The position numbers and the translations under genes are program-made. A stretch of DNA of 22,286 nt, taken from positions 1 through 22,286 of the forward strand of contig CALAZP010000146.1 in NCBI GenBank assembly GCA_937926355.1, in the 5' to 3' direction. The number at the start of each line of letters is the position of its first letter. The stretch's first letter is position 1. Under the pieces are notes generated by a model, which did no database searches, had not been told where the DNA came from, and worked only from the letters and a program-made list of their open reading frames with translations. This stretch comes from an uncultured Saprospirales bacterium (GTDB lineage Bacteria > Bacteroidota > Bacteroidia > Chitinophagales > Saprospiraceae). Of this stretch, positions 8,037 through 15,794 are shown piece after piece.

Positions 8037-9632
8037 ATGGGATTTAAAGACGAATTAGAGAAAAGGAGGACTTTTGGAATTATAAGCCATCCAGACGCTG
8101 GTAAAACTACTCTAACAGAAAAATTATTACTTTTTGGAGGAGCTATTCAGGAAGCAGGGGCTGTTAAAAGTAACAAAATAAAAAAGAGTACCACTTCAGA
8201 CTTTATGGAAATTGAACGTCAACGGGGTATATCTGTAGCTACTTCCGTAATGGCATTCGATTATAGCGGTCTTAAAATAAATATCCTAGATACACCAGGG
8301 CACCAAGATTTTGCTGAAGATACCTATAGAACATTAACCGCCGTAGATAGTGTAATCGTAGTTATAGATGTGGCAAAGGGAGTGGAACCTCAAACCGAGA
8401 AATTGGTCAACGTATGCAGAATGCGTAATACCCCTATAATTGTTTTTATTAACAAGTTGGATAGAGAGGGAAAAGATGGATTTGATTTATTGGACGAAAT
8501 AGAACAAAAACTCGGTTTGCATGTATGCCCACTTAGCTGGCCTATTGGCATGGGGCAAAGATTTAAAGGCGTTTACAATTTATTTGAAAAGAAGCTTCAA
8601 CTCTTTAGTCCTCATGGCAAACTAGAAAATCCTGAAGAAATTATCGAAATCAAGGATTTGGAGGCAGTGGAACTTGAAAATTCGGTTGGAAAAGGGCCTG
8701 CCGATGAATTAAGAGAAGAGGTGGAAACCATAAAAGGTATTTATCCAAAATTTGACAGAAATGACTATTTGAAAGGATCTATTTCTCCTGTTTTTTTTGG
8801 CAGTGCCATAAATAATTTTGGTGTAAAAGAACTTCTGGATTGCTTTGTTCAAATTGCACCACAACCATTAGAGAGAATTACCGAGGAACGAATCGTTAAA
8901 CCAGATGAAAAAGATTTTTCTGGATTTATCTTCAAAATTCATGCAAATATGGATCCCAAGCATAGGGACAGAATTGCATTTTTAAGAATATGCAGCGGAA
9001 TATTTGAAAGAAATACCAATTATCTTCATGTTCGGTTGAATAGAAAAATGAAATTTCCCAACCCTACCTCTTTCATGGCTGAAAAGAAAATGGTCATCGA
9101 CGAGGCCTATCCGGGTGATGTAATTGGATTATATGACTCTGGGAATTTTAAAATTGGAGACGCCATAACTTCGGGAGAGGCCCTTCACTTTACAGGTATC
9201 CCAAGCTTTTCGCCAGAGCAATTTAGATACGTAAATAATGCTGATCCATTGAAAGCCAAACAATTATCTAAAGGATTAGAGCAATTAATGGATGAGGGCG
9301 TCGCCCAAATGTTTACCAAAGATGAAGATGGAAGGAGAATTATTGGTACTGTTGGAGCCCTGCAATTTGAAGTTATTCAATATAGGCTTGAGCATGAATA
9401 CGGAGCTAAAGTTACTTATGAGCCCGTAAACCTTTATAAAGCCTGTTGGATCTCAGCAAATAATATTAAGCAAATGCAGGAGTTTAAAAATAAACGCAAA
9501 AGAGAAATGGCCACCGATAAAGATGGCAAATCTGTTTTCCTTGCTGAATCTGCATGGTCTTTAAAGACCATTCAAGAAAACTTTCCGGAAATCTCCTTTC
9601 ACTTTCAAAGTGAATGGAAAAATAATCAGTAA
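8037..9632 (+). CDS. prfC: Peptide chain release factor 3
   Basis: This encodes 531 residues, very close to the usual length of about 529. It is a translational GTPase that removes RF1/RF2 from the ribosome after peptide release. The G domain has the P-loop HPDAGKTT (residues 18-25), the switch region MEIERQRGISVATSV (57-71), DTPGH (85-89) and NKLD (139-142). The ERQRGISVATSV form separates RF3 from EF-G and EF-Tu. Domains II and III follow, with the sequence ending in the typical RF3 tail (ENFPEISFHFQSEW). It appears monocistronic. The TAA overlaps the 3' end of the convergent membrane-protein gene by 7 nt, and two palindromes lie in its last 80 bases. The start is fixed by the ATG immediately before the conserved GFKDELEKRRTFGIISHPDA. 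Confidence 0.97.
   Translation: MGFKDELEKRRTFGIISHPDAGKTTLTEKLLLFGGAIQEAGAVKSNKIKKSTTSDFMEIERQRGISVATSVMAFDYSGLKINILDTPGHQDFAEDTYRTLTAVDSVIVVIDVAKGVEPQTEKLVNVCRMRNTPIIVFINKLDREGKDGFDLLDEIEQKLGLHVCPLSWPIGMGQRFKGVYNLFEKKLQLFSPHGKLENPEEIIEIKDLEAVELENSVGKGPADELREEVETIKGIYPKFDRNDYLKGSISPVFFGSAINNFGVKELLDCFVQIAPQPLERITEERIVKPDEKDFSGFIFKIHANMDPKHRDRIAFLRICSGIFERNTNYLHVRLNRKMKFPNPTSFMAEKKMVIDEAYPGDVIGLYDSGNFKIGDAITSGEALHFTGIPSFSPEQFRYVNNADPLKAKQLSKGLEQLMDEGVAQMFTKDEDGRRIIGTVGALQFEVIQYRLEHEYGAKVTYEPVNLYKACWISANNIKQMQEFKNKRKREMATDKDGKSVFLAESAWSLKTIQENFPEISFHFQSEWKNNQ
9554..9571. repeat. Perfect 18-bp palindrome inside the 3' end of prfC
   Basis: ATGGTCTTTAAAGACCAT is a perfect inverted repeat with no spacer, within the codons for the motif AWSLKTI. 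As it is coding sequence, it may be chance or may form a hairpin near the convergent gene ends. Confidence 0.6.
9598..9614. repeat. 17-bp near-perfect palindrome before the convergent gene ends
   Basis: TTCACTTTCAAAGTGAA has 8-bp arms around a single central C, ending 12 nt before the first of the two overlapping stop codons (9626-9632). There is no T-run on either strand immediately after it, so it is not a standard intrinsic terminator. Confidence 0.5.
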
Positions 9633-10006
9633 AATTTGCGCTCCGATTTGGAAGGTTCCTCTACAATCTCTTCATAGGGAATCCATTCTTCATTGTTAAC
9701 TTTTGGCTTTTGTTGCTTTCTATTAAGTGCTTTTAAAAACAAATATAGGGACACCAAAGGAATACCTATGAAACTCAATACAATTGCTCCTCCACCTAAT
9801 ATCCAGTTGTCTTTCCACAAAGATTGAATTTTTGAAGCATATTCTTTAAATACCGATCGATCGATAAATAAGGTGGCTATAAGCAAAAATGGAAAGATAC
9901 CATACAACAATCTGAAAGCAAATTTTATTACGCTTGTAAGAATAACAATGGCAATTGCCAGAAAAAGTAAGAAACCTATTAACTTTGAATTCACGCTTGA
10001 AATCAT
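9626..10006 (-). CDS. Small membrane protein of unknown function
   Basis: This encodes 126 residues. A long hydrophobic region at residues 9-48 (IGFLLFLAIAIVILTSVIKF, then LLYGIFPFLLIATLFI) can form two transmembrane segments. A third lies at about residues 69-92 (WILGGGAIVLSFIGIPLVSL, then YLFLKAL). The C-terminal 34 residues are charged, KR-rich then acidic, and probably cytoplasmic. I do not recognise a family. It is a single gene, tail-to-tail overlapping prfC by 7 nt and divergent from the TlpA-like gene across 72 bp. The start is the ATG at 10006; a second possible start is not obvious. Confidence 0.7.
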   Translation of the reverse strand: MISSVNSKLIGFLLFLAIAIVILTSVIKFAFRLLYGIFPFLLIATLFIDRSVFKEYASKIQSLWKDNWILGGGAIVLSFIGIPLVSLYLFLKALNRKQQKPKVNNEEWIPYEEIVEEPSKSERKFY

Positions 10007-10078
10007 TTTTTATTTAATAACCCTTAGTTGATCCAATACGTTCAACTTGTTTCAATATTAATTACATTGTTTCGATTA

Positions 10079-11440
10079 ATGTTTGCTAAAACCTCACTAA
10101 ACCTTTTATTTTTTCTACTATTTACCCAACAAATATTTAGTCAGGAAGTCATCGTTGAGGTAAATATGGAAAATTGTACCCACCCTCCTTCCTTATACAT
10201 ATTTGACGGAATAGGATTCAAAGAGACAGAAATAAAAGTATTATCAACCGATTCACCAGTTACCAAATATGCTATTTCTATTGACCAACCTTCTTTTTAC
10301 TATTTAGGAATACCTCCAAATTCTTACAGGTTATTTGCTCTGAATGGAAAAGAAACCAGTATAACCTTTACTGGAACCTGCGACAACTTAAAAGAAAGTA
10401 CGCTTTCGAATGCCCCCTTTAACGAACAATTTGAAAATACAAGACGGCAATTAATAAACTTAAATATCGAATCAGGCCGGACCAAAGCTTTACTACAAAA
10501 AGCAAATGAGGATTCCGTAAAAATTGCTTTTTTCGACAAACTTGATCAGATAAACACGAATAAATCCAATCTTCTTATAAAAGCTCATCAACTTGACCCG
10601 TCCATTGGAGAAGCCATTGGATTGACCACTTATTTAGACTATTTACCTAATACATCACCATACAAAGATGAAATCAACCATTTTATCAATGAATTTTTTC
10701 GCCAAGCCAATCTTAGTAATCTAGCTGTCCCCTATAACCCCTTTTTGTATGAATCATTTAGAAACTACAGCAAAACCTTAGTGGAAATAGGAGTTCCTAA
10801 TGACTTAATGAATACCATATTTTCAGATTTACTTCAACTACTGCCCCAACATGCTAATATCCAAGTAATGGCATTAGGTGGAATCTTCAATACCCTAGAA
10901 CAAAAAAAACATCCTGAATTACTCAAATATGCCCTTCCATTTATTGAAGTCTTAGATTCAATAAACCCTAAAAGTTCTAGCATATTAGGTGAAAGGATAC
11001 AAGTAGCTACTCAATTTAGTCCGGGCGGTACCCCTCCAGACTTCACCCAATTGGACCCGAATGGAAAGCCTGTAAAAATGTCTGATTTCAAAGGTAAATA
11101 TCTCATGCTAGATTTCTGGGCCAGTTGGTGTGGACCATGTAGGAGAGAAAATCCCAATGTGGTTAGAATGTATTCAAAATATCGTGAAAAAGGATTTGAA
11201 ATATTAGGGATCAGTTTAGACAACAACAAACAACGTTGGCTCAATGCCATCGAAAAAGACCAACTGACTTGGCCTCAGGTAAGTGATCTTAAAGGTTGGA
11301 GCAATACGGTTGCTCAACTATATCAAGTTACCGCCATACCGAAGACCTTTTTATTGAACCCTGAAGGAAAAATTATTGCAGTCAATTTAAGAGGTCCAGC
11401 TTTAGAGGCCAAACTAAAAGAAATTTTTTTAAACCAATAG
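10079..11440 (+). CDS. Exported TlpA-like thiol-disulfide oxidoreductase with DUF4369-like N-terminus
   Basis: I chose the ATG at 10079 (453 residues) rather than the in-frame TTG at 10028, because MFAKTSLNLLFFLLFTQQIFS is a clean signal peptide cleaved before QEVIVEV. Residues about 22-130 look like the DUF4369 beta domain often fused to TlpA proteins in Bacteroidota, followed by a helical linker to about residue 305. The C-terminal thioredoxin domain (about 310-453) has W-C-G-P-C with Cys351 and Cys354 and the cis-proline motif AIPKTF. Such proteins reduce disulfides in the periplasm, for example in cytochrome c maturation or on envelope proteins; the target here is unknown. The stop is 10 nt from the stop of the convergent M16 gene. 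Confidence 0.9.
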   Translation: MFAKTSLNLLFFLLFTQQIFSQEVIVEVNMENCTHPPSLYIFDGIGFKETEIKVLSTDSPVTKYAISIDQPSFYYLGIPPNSYRLFALNGKETSITFTGTCDNLKESTLSNAPFNEQFENTRRQLINLNIESGRTKALLQKANEDSVKIAFFDKLDQINTNKSNLLIKAHQLDPSIGEAIGLTTYLDYLPNTSPYKDEINHFINEFFRQANLSNLAVPYNPFLYESFRNYSKTLVEIGVPNDLMNTIFSDLLQLLPQHANIQVMALGGIFNTLEQKKHPELLKYALPFIEVLDSINPKSSSILGERIQVATQFSPGGTPPDFTQLDPNGKPVKMSDFKGKYLMLDFWASWCGPCRRENPNVVRMYSKYREKGFEILGISLDNNKQRWLNAIEKDQLTWPQVSDLKGWSNTVAQLYQVTAIPKTFLLNPEGKIIAVNLRGPALEAKLKEIFLNQ

Positions 11441-11450
11441 GGAAAATCAA

Positions 11451-12689
11451 TTAATTCGCACTTTGGTATTGAAGGACAGAACAAGATTCCTCTTTCAATA
11501 TTTCATCAGCACAACTGCGAACTTGCTCGGGAGTCACCTCATTATAATAATCATATTCTTTATTGATCATAGAGGCATCGCCTAGCAACTCATAAAAACT
11601 GAGATTGATCGCCTTGTTAACTGAACTTAATTCTGATAGGGACAATTGGGTGCTGATCTTATTTTTAACCTTATCAAGCTCTCTACTACTTAAAGAATGG
11701 ACTTTTAATTCTTCTAAGATTTTCCAAATTTCCATTTCTGCTGCTTCCAAGTTTACGCCCTTTGCTGGCCTACCTTCAATTACTAATAATCCTGGATCAA
11801 TATTCCCGGTAACATAAGCATCAATAGAATTAAATAACTTCTTTTTTTTGAGTAATTTACTATATAGCCTTGAAGAATCACCACCCGCTAAAATATCAGA
11901 TAAAACATCAGCGGTATAAAATTGAAAATCTGTCCTTTTGGGAACTTTAAAAGCCATAAAAATTGCATCAACTGGTGTTTTGGCATATTCAGATTGAATG
12001 GCTTTAGCGCATTGCTTAGGTTCAAGAGGAAGATTTTTTAAACCTCTTTTACTTTCGGGCAGGCCTCCAAACCATTTATACACCAGTTGTTCAGCTTTAC
12101 TTGCCTTGACAGGCCCACAAATACTTAAAATAGCATTACCTGGGTAGTAATATTTGTCGTAAAACTTCTTTACCTCATCTAAGGTAAATTGTGAAATATG
12201 GTCTGGATTCCTTCCAATAGTTGGCCATTGGTAGGGATGAATTTTATATGCTAAAGCAGAAAGATGATGCCAAGCATCTCCGAAAGGTTGATTCAAGCAA
12301 GTTTCATAAAATTCCTCAACAACAACTTTTTTTTGAAGTTCTAAGGAATTTTGATTCAGATTTAAATCAAACATTCGATTAGATTCTAACCATAAGGCGG
12401 TCTCAAGATTCCTCGCTGGCAGAACATTATAAAAATTGGTTGTATCGCTATTGGTAAATGCGTTATTTTCTCCACCGGCTCTCTGTATAGGCTCATCATA
12501 ATCACTTACTTCATGTGTTCCCTCAAACATCAAGTGCTCAAATAAATGTGCCAAACCAGTTTTATCTGGTGATTCGTCTCTCGCCCCCACATCATATAAA
12601 ATATTAGTCGCCACAAAAGGAGTCGAGAAATCCTCATGTATTACGACCCTCAATCCGTTAGATAAAGAAAACTTATAAAAATCTATCAC
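11451..12689 (-). CDS. M16 family zinc metallopeptidase (insulinase/processing-peptidase type)
   Basis: This encodes 412 residues, the usual size of a single two-domain M16B subunit. The inverted zinc motif H-x-x-E-H is at residues 48-52 (HLFEH, in GLAHLFEHLMFEGT), with the downstream Glu ligand probably E126 in VVVEEFYE. The C-terminal half has the family motif GGDSSRLYSKL. No signal peptide is visible, so it is probably cytoplasmic. In Bacteroidota M16 genes often come as an active/inactive pair; here no partner is adjacent, so it may act as a homodimer. It is the last gene of the cluster behind the AntA-like gene and the 39-residue membrane peptide. A candidate internal promoter lies at 12752-12782. 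Confidence 0.93.
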   Translation of the reverse strand: MIDFYKFSLSNGLRVVIHEDFSTPFVATNILYDVGARDESPDKTGLAHLFEHLMFEGTHEVSDYDEPIQRAGGENNAFTNSDTTNFYNVLPARNLETALWLESNRMFDLNLNQNSLELQKKVVVEEFYETCLNQPFGDAWHHLSALAYKIHPYQWPTIGRNPDHISQFTLDEVKKFYDKYYYPGNAILSICGPVKASKAEQLVYKWFGGLPESKRGLKNLPLEPKQCAKAIQSEYAKTPVDAIFMAFKVPKRTDFQFYTADVLSDILAGGDSSRLYSKLLKKKKLFNSIDAYVTGNIDPGLLVIEGRPAKGVNLEAAEMEIWKILEELKVHSLSSRELDKVKNKISTQLSLSELSSVNKAINLSFYELLGDASMINKEYDYYNEVTPEQVRSCADEILKEESCSVLQYQSAN

Positions 12690-12751
12690 GTATTTCTTTT
12701 ATAGAATTTTGATAACGCTTTCTGCTCCACATTGGTTGAAGGATGTGAATT

Positions 12752-12782
12752 CAAAATAAATTATGCTGCTTCCTTAACCAAA
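12752..12782 (-). promoter_or_regulatory. Candidate promoter for the M16 peptidase gene
   Basis: On the minus strand, TTTG (12779-12782) is followed after 19 nt by TTATTTTG (12752-12759), which differs from TAnnTTTG at one base. The spacing fits Bacteroidota promoters. It would give a leader of roughly 55-60 nt and sits over the end of the microprotein gene. Confidence 0.38.
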
Positions 12783-12880
12783 TCAGATTTAGAAGCTATG
12801 ACTTGTTTTTCCTCTGAAACAACCCTTACATACTTAAACTCGATAAATACCAAAATGGCAACAAATAAAATAGCTAACAT
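12761..12880 (-). CDS. 39-residue single-pass membrane peptide
   Basis: This short gene fills most of the only 210-bp gap in an otherwise tightly packed cluster. It starts with ATG 19 nt after the stop of the AntA-like gene, ends with TAA 71 nt before the M16 start, and lies on the same strand. The peptide begins MLAILFVAILVFIEFKYVRV, a hydrophobic helix of about 14 residues with basic residues just after it, then a polar mixed-charge tail of 20 residues (SEEKQVIASKSDLVKEAA). Expected topology is N-out or signal-anchor-like with a short soluble tail. I know no family match. The opposite strand also has a frame open across the gap, but it begins at TTG and reads as low-complexity sequence. The membrane-helix composition, same-strand placement and clean start and stop favour this one. 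Confidence 0.55.
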   Translation of the reverse strand: MLAILFVAILVFIEFKYVRVVSEEKQVIASKSDLVKEAA

Positions 12881-12899
12881 ATCTTTTAGTTTTAATGAT

Positions 12900-13667
12900 T
12901 TAATTCCAAAGTAAAAGCTGAGATTTTCTTTTAATTTCAGGATAATCCTCTAGGTTAGTCCTAAAAGGCATCTCCATCTCTTTGATAAATAATTTGGCTA
13001 AGTCTCCAGCTTGTCTGGCATATTGCCAATGTTTTCCCTGAGCGATCAAGTAGTCAATAACCCCTATTCTGACCAATTCGTATCCATCGTGAGACTTGAT
13101 TATTTCCCTTCCAGATTTTCCACTTACCATAACTCCCCTTTTTTCCATCCATTTCTTTATTCTTCCTACAGTAATTCCTAAAATCTCCGCCCGATACTTC
13201 CACCAATAAGCTGTATTCCCTTTTCGATTTTTATAGAAATTAAAATGACGTTCTTCACTTTTTACTTGAAATGATTCATCAGTCATGGCTTTACTTAAAT
13301 GCATGATTTCTATAATCTCTTCTGATGAAAAATTCTTACGAAGTCCCGATTTAAGCTCCTTTACTTTGATGAGCTTGGCCAATTCTAATTTATTTTTGAG
13401 ATTGGAGCGCAGAACAATTTGCTTGGCAAATGATAAGGTTAAGTAATAATCATCTTTTACTTCGCTCCCCGCCTCAATGGATTGTCTTAGACCATAATCC
13501 GTATTCCTTAAAGGCTTTCTAATCACCTCATCAAATTCATATACGTCAGAAAGCCATTGGGAAACTCCGTATTCAAACCGATCTTCCTTCCCACCCATTA
13601 ATTCCCAAAGCTGACTTGCTGTAACGACAACGGTCCCTTTCTTGCTAACTAAAAAATCAGGTTTCAT
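12900..13667 (-). CDS. AntA/AntB-antirepressor-like putative regulator
   Basis: This encodes 255 residues from the ATG at 13667. A TTG at 13688 in the same frame would overlap the predicted transcription start and is not favoured. Residues about 16-100 resemble the AntA/AntB antirepressor fold of phage regulators: TASQLWELMG, a FEYGVSQWLS segment, and DDYYLTLSFAKQIVL followed by KLELAKLI. There is a loop of about 25 residues between the last two. A basic helical middle follows. The C-terminal half has AYWWKYRAEILGITVGRIKK (153-172) and a likely helical YELVRIGVIDYLIAQGKHWQ (196-215). No phage genes are nearby, so this is a chromosomal relative, not a prophage remnant. Homology is by pattern recognition and should be treated as provisional; DNA binding is inferred. 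Confidence 0.55.
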   Translation of the reverse strand: MKPDFLVSKKGTVVVTASQLWELMGGKEDRFEYGVSQWLSDVYEFDEVIRKPLRNTDYGLRQSIEAGSEVKDDYYLTLSFAKQIVLRSNLKNKLELAKLIKVKELKSGLRKNFSSEEIIEIMHLSKAMTDESFQVKSEERHFNFYKNRKGNTAYWWKYRAEILGITVGRIKKWMEKRGVMVSGKSGREIIKSHDGYELVRIGVIDYLIAQGKHWQYARQAGDLAKLFIKEMEMPFRTNLEDYPEIKRKSQLLLWN

Positions 13668-13690
13668 TTCTTTTACTTTGATTTTCAAAT

Positions 13691-13722
13691 CAAAAATAAA
13701 CGAAATGTTTTAAATTAACAAA
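13691..13722 (-). promoter_or_regulatory. Promoter of the AntA-like gene
   Basis: On the minus strand, TTTG (13719-13722) is followed after 20 nt by TATTTTTG (13691-13698), a full match to the Bacteroidota -33/-7 consensus and spacing. The predicted start of transcription is near 13685, about 18 nt before the ATG at 13667. This supports the ATG over the TTG at 13688 and separates this cluster from the hemW operon. Confidence 0.6.
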
Positions 13723-13730
13723 TTTTAAAC
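13707..13730. repeat. Inverted repeat over the AntA-like gene promoter
   Basis: GTTTTAAATT (13707-13716), AACA, AATTTTAAAC (13721-13730): the arms match at 9 of 10 positions. The repeat covers the -33 box, as an operator would. A related direct repeat, AAATGTTTTAAAT (13703-13715) and AAATGTTTAAAT (13735-13746), runs through the same stretch. In AT-rich sequence some of this could be chance. Confidence 0.4.
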
Positions 13731-13740
13731 AACAAAATGT

Positions 13741-14886
13741 TTAAATAAATAAATCACTGATTATTTTATCCGCTAAAATTTTTCCTTTTGTACTCAAAAC
13801 CAATTTGTTATCTTTTTCTATTAAATGACCGCTTTGTTTCCAAACCCGAACCACTTCAAGGCTTTCTGGAACCAATTCACCTATATCCACCCCCTTACTT
13901 TGCCTTAGTCCCAACATTAACTGTTCGTTATACTTTTCTTTTAAACCCAATTCCTCCTTTTCAAACAAGCATCCTTCCATTGGATTGGATACTAAGCATT
14001 TAATATAACGTTGATTATCTGCAATATTCCATTGCCTGCTTTTACCATCAAATGAATGGGCAGAAGGACCAATGCCCAAATAGGGTACCCCATTCCAATA
14101 ACTTGTATTGTGCTGCGCCTCATATCCCGGTTGACTAAAATTAGATATTTCATAATGATGCCAGCCTTTTTCCTCCATCAAATTCATTAAAAGCAAATAT
14201 TGGTTAACAGCCTTTTGATCATCTAATCCCTGTTCTTTGCCTGTTCTTATTTTATGCTCCAATGCCGTTCTAGGCTCTACCGTCAAACCGTAACAACTCA
14301 AATGCTGAACCCCGTATGATAAAGCCGTCAAAAGATTAGACCTCCAAATTTCATCCGAAGTACTATTTGCTCCAAAAATCAAGTCTAAAGAAAGGTTATC
14401 AAATCCCCCAGCTTTTAATATCTCAATACTTTCATGGGCCTCCTTGGCCTGATGTGCCCGATTCATGTATTTCAAATCTTCATCATTGAAAGATTGAATC
14501 CCCAAACTAATCCTATTAATAGGTAGATCGGCCCAAATTCGAACCCGTTCAGGTGTAATGTCATCCGGATTTGCTTCTAATGTGATTTCCATATTTTCAG
14601 AAAACTGAAAATACTTTTTAATAGTGGCAAATATTCCAGATAAAGCGGAATAATCCATTAGAGAGGGTGTACCGCCTCCAAAATAAATACTGGCTAGCTT
14701 CCTATTGGCCAGGTAGTCCCTTCTCCACTCTATTTCCTTATTGATTCCCGATACTATTTGAGGGATATTTTTCAACTGCGTAGAAAAGTGGAAGTTGCAA
14801 TAATGGCATGCCTTTCGGCAAAAAGGAAAATGTATATAAAGCCCAGGATTAGATTCATTTACCCTCTTGTCAATAATTCCATCCAT
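13741..14886 (-). CDS. hemW: HemW-like radical SAM protein (heme chaperone / coproporphyrinogen III oxidase-like)
   Basis: This encodes 381 residues, typical for HemW. The radical SAM cluster motif C-x3-C-x2-C is at Cys23, Cys27 and Cys30 (YIHFPFCRKACHYCNF), and GGGTPS at residues 70-75 is diagnostic of the HemN/HemW group. The C-x2-C is followed by Asn, without the extra cysteine of true HemN, which favours HemW. HemW binds heme and is proposed to deliver it to respiratory enzymes; it was formerly misannotated as an oxygen-independent coproporphyrinogen oxidase. It is the last gene of the cysQ cluster. Its ATG lies 28 nt inside the preceding acyltransferase gene, implying translational coupling. 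Confidence 0.92.
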   Translation of the reverse strand: MDGIIDKRVNESNPGLYIHFPFCRKACHYCNFHFSTQLKNIPQIVSGINKEIEWRRDYLANRKLASIYFGGGTPSLMDYSALSGIFATIKKYFQFSENMEITLEANPDDITPERVRIWADLPINRISLGIQSFNDEDLKYMNRAHQAKEAHESIEILKAGGFDNLSLDLIFGANSTSDEIWRSNLLTALSYGVQHLSCYGLTVEPRTALEHKIRTGKEQGLDDQKAVNQYLLLMNLMEEKGWHHYEISNFSQPGYEAQHNTSYWNGVPYLGIGPSAHSFDGKSRQWNIADNQRYIKCLVSNPMEGCLFEKEELGLKEKYNEQLMLGLRQSKGVDIGELVPESLEVVRVWKQSGHLIEKDNKLVLSTKGKILADKIISDLFI

Positions 14887-15794
14887 GAAAAATAAAATTT
14901 CTTCATTTTAAAATAAGGAACTTGATATGCACCAAATTGTCTCCTTATAGATTCCACCCCTTTGATCATGCTTCCCTCAAAATCAAAGTATTGAATTCCC
15001 TCTCGAGAAAAAGCCCACAATATAGCACTCCACAATACCAATATTCCCGCTCCTTCCGACCTGAATTGGGCATCTTCTCCTGATAAATGATAATACACGG
15101 TGTCCGAATCAATCGTCAAATAACCAGCCGCCAAAGGAGTACCATCTGAATGATTAGCCTGGAAAATTTTTCTTTTTTCACGAAGTGATAAGGCCTGATC
15201 GTGTCGAACTAAATGCTCATAAGTATATGGGATCTGCAACCCCTGCCTTTTAAAACTCAATACATTTAATTGATAAAATGCTGCCAAGTCTTCACTCTCT
15301 TGAATAGTAATCCCATGATTCCATGCATTTTCAATATTTCGTCTCATATTCCTATTTAACCCTTCCCATAACTCCTCTTTAAATTGCCGATCTAAGCGAT
15401 AGGTATAGGCAGTGCTTTGTTTAAATCCCTCCCAATAAAAAGGCAGCCAATTTTTTATAACAGGATGAAAATTTTGCCTGTAAATAGCCACTTTAGGTAG
15501 GTGATCTATAAAAAATTTGAAAATTTTGCCTTCCCATTTCAACGTTCGATAGGCTTCTAATATCCACGGGCCCATATATTTAGTAAAATGAGGCATGTCA
15601 ATTAAGGGCAAGCCCCACCTTCTACGTTTATAATAGGGCATTATAGCTATGGGACTTCCGTTGTGCGAGTAAATCAATCCCGACCAAGCATCTGTTCCGC
15701 AATTGGCATCCAAATACCAAGGTTGAAAATAAATGGGAATCCGGTGTTCTCCAATAAATTCTATTGCTTGAATGTAATGGTGTTGATTATTCAC
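14859..15794 (-). CDS. FemAB/GNAT-like acyltransferase (Acetyltransf_6 type)
   Basis: This encodes 311 residues. The N-terminal part resembles BioF2-like/FemAB proteins (YLDANCGTDAWSGLIYSHNG, then IAIMPYYKRRRWG). The C-terminal half has the GNAT-like fold with ALSLREKRKIFQANHSDGTP, LAAGYLTIDSDTVYYHLSG and YFDFEGSMIKGVESIRRQFG, which ends in the characteristic FEGS then FG segment. There is no signal peptide, so it is cytoplasmic. These enzymes transfer acyl or aminoacyl groups to cell-wall precursors, lipids or polysaccharides; the substrate here is not determinable. It overlaps the O-methyltransferase stop by 4 nt and hemW by 28 nt. With the glycosyltransferase in the same operon, an envelope role is plausible. 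Confidence 0.8.
   Translation of the reverse strand: MNNQHHYIQAIEFIGEHRIPIYFQPWYLDANCGTDAWSGLIYSHNGSPIAIMPYYKRRRWGLPLIDMPHFTKYMGPWILEAYRTLKWEGKIFKFFIDHLPKVAIYRQNFHPVIKNWLPFYWEGFKQSTAYTYRLDRQFKEELWEGLNRNMRRNIENAWNHGITIQESEDLAAFYQLNVLSFKRQGLQIPYTYEHLVRHDQALSLREKRKIFQANHSDGTPLAAGYLTIDSDTVYYHLSGEDAQFRSEGAGILVLWSAILWAFSREGIQYFDFEGSMIKGVESIRRQFGAYQVPYFKMKKFYFSWMELLTRG

Noticed and set aside
12732..12914. Plus-strand 60-codon frame in the gap before the M16 gene
   Set aside because: It begins at TTG, crosses the end of the AntA-like gene, is Ser/Thr/Asn-rich without a recognisable domain, and opposes the better minus-strand membrane peptide.
12900..13667. Prophage remnant around the AntA-like gene
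   Set aside because: No integrase, structural or lysis genes, tRNA or att-like repeats are visible, and flanking genes are chromosomal housekeeping.
13686..13688. TTG start adding seven residues to the AntA-like protein
   Set aside because: It lies almost on the predicted transcription start; the ATG at 13667 fits the promoter.
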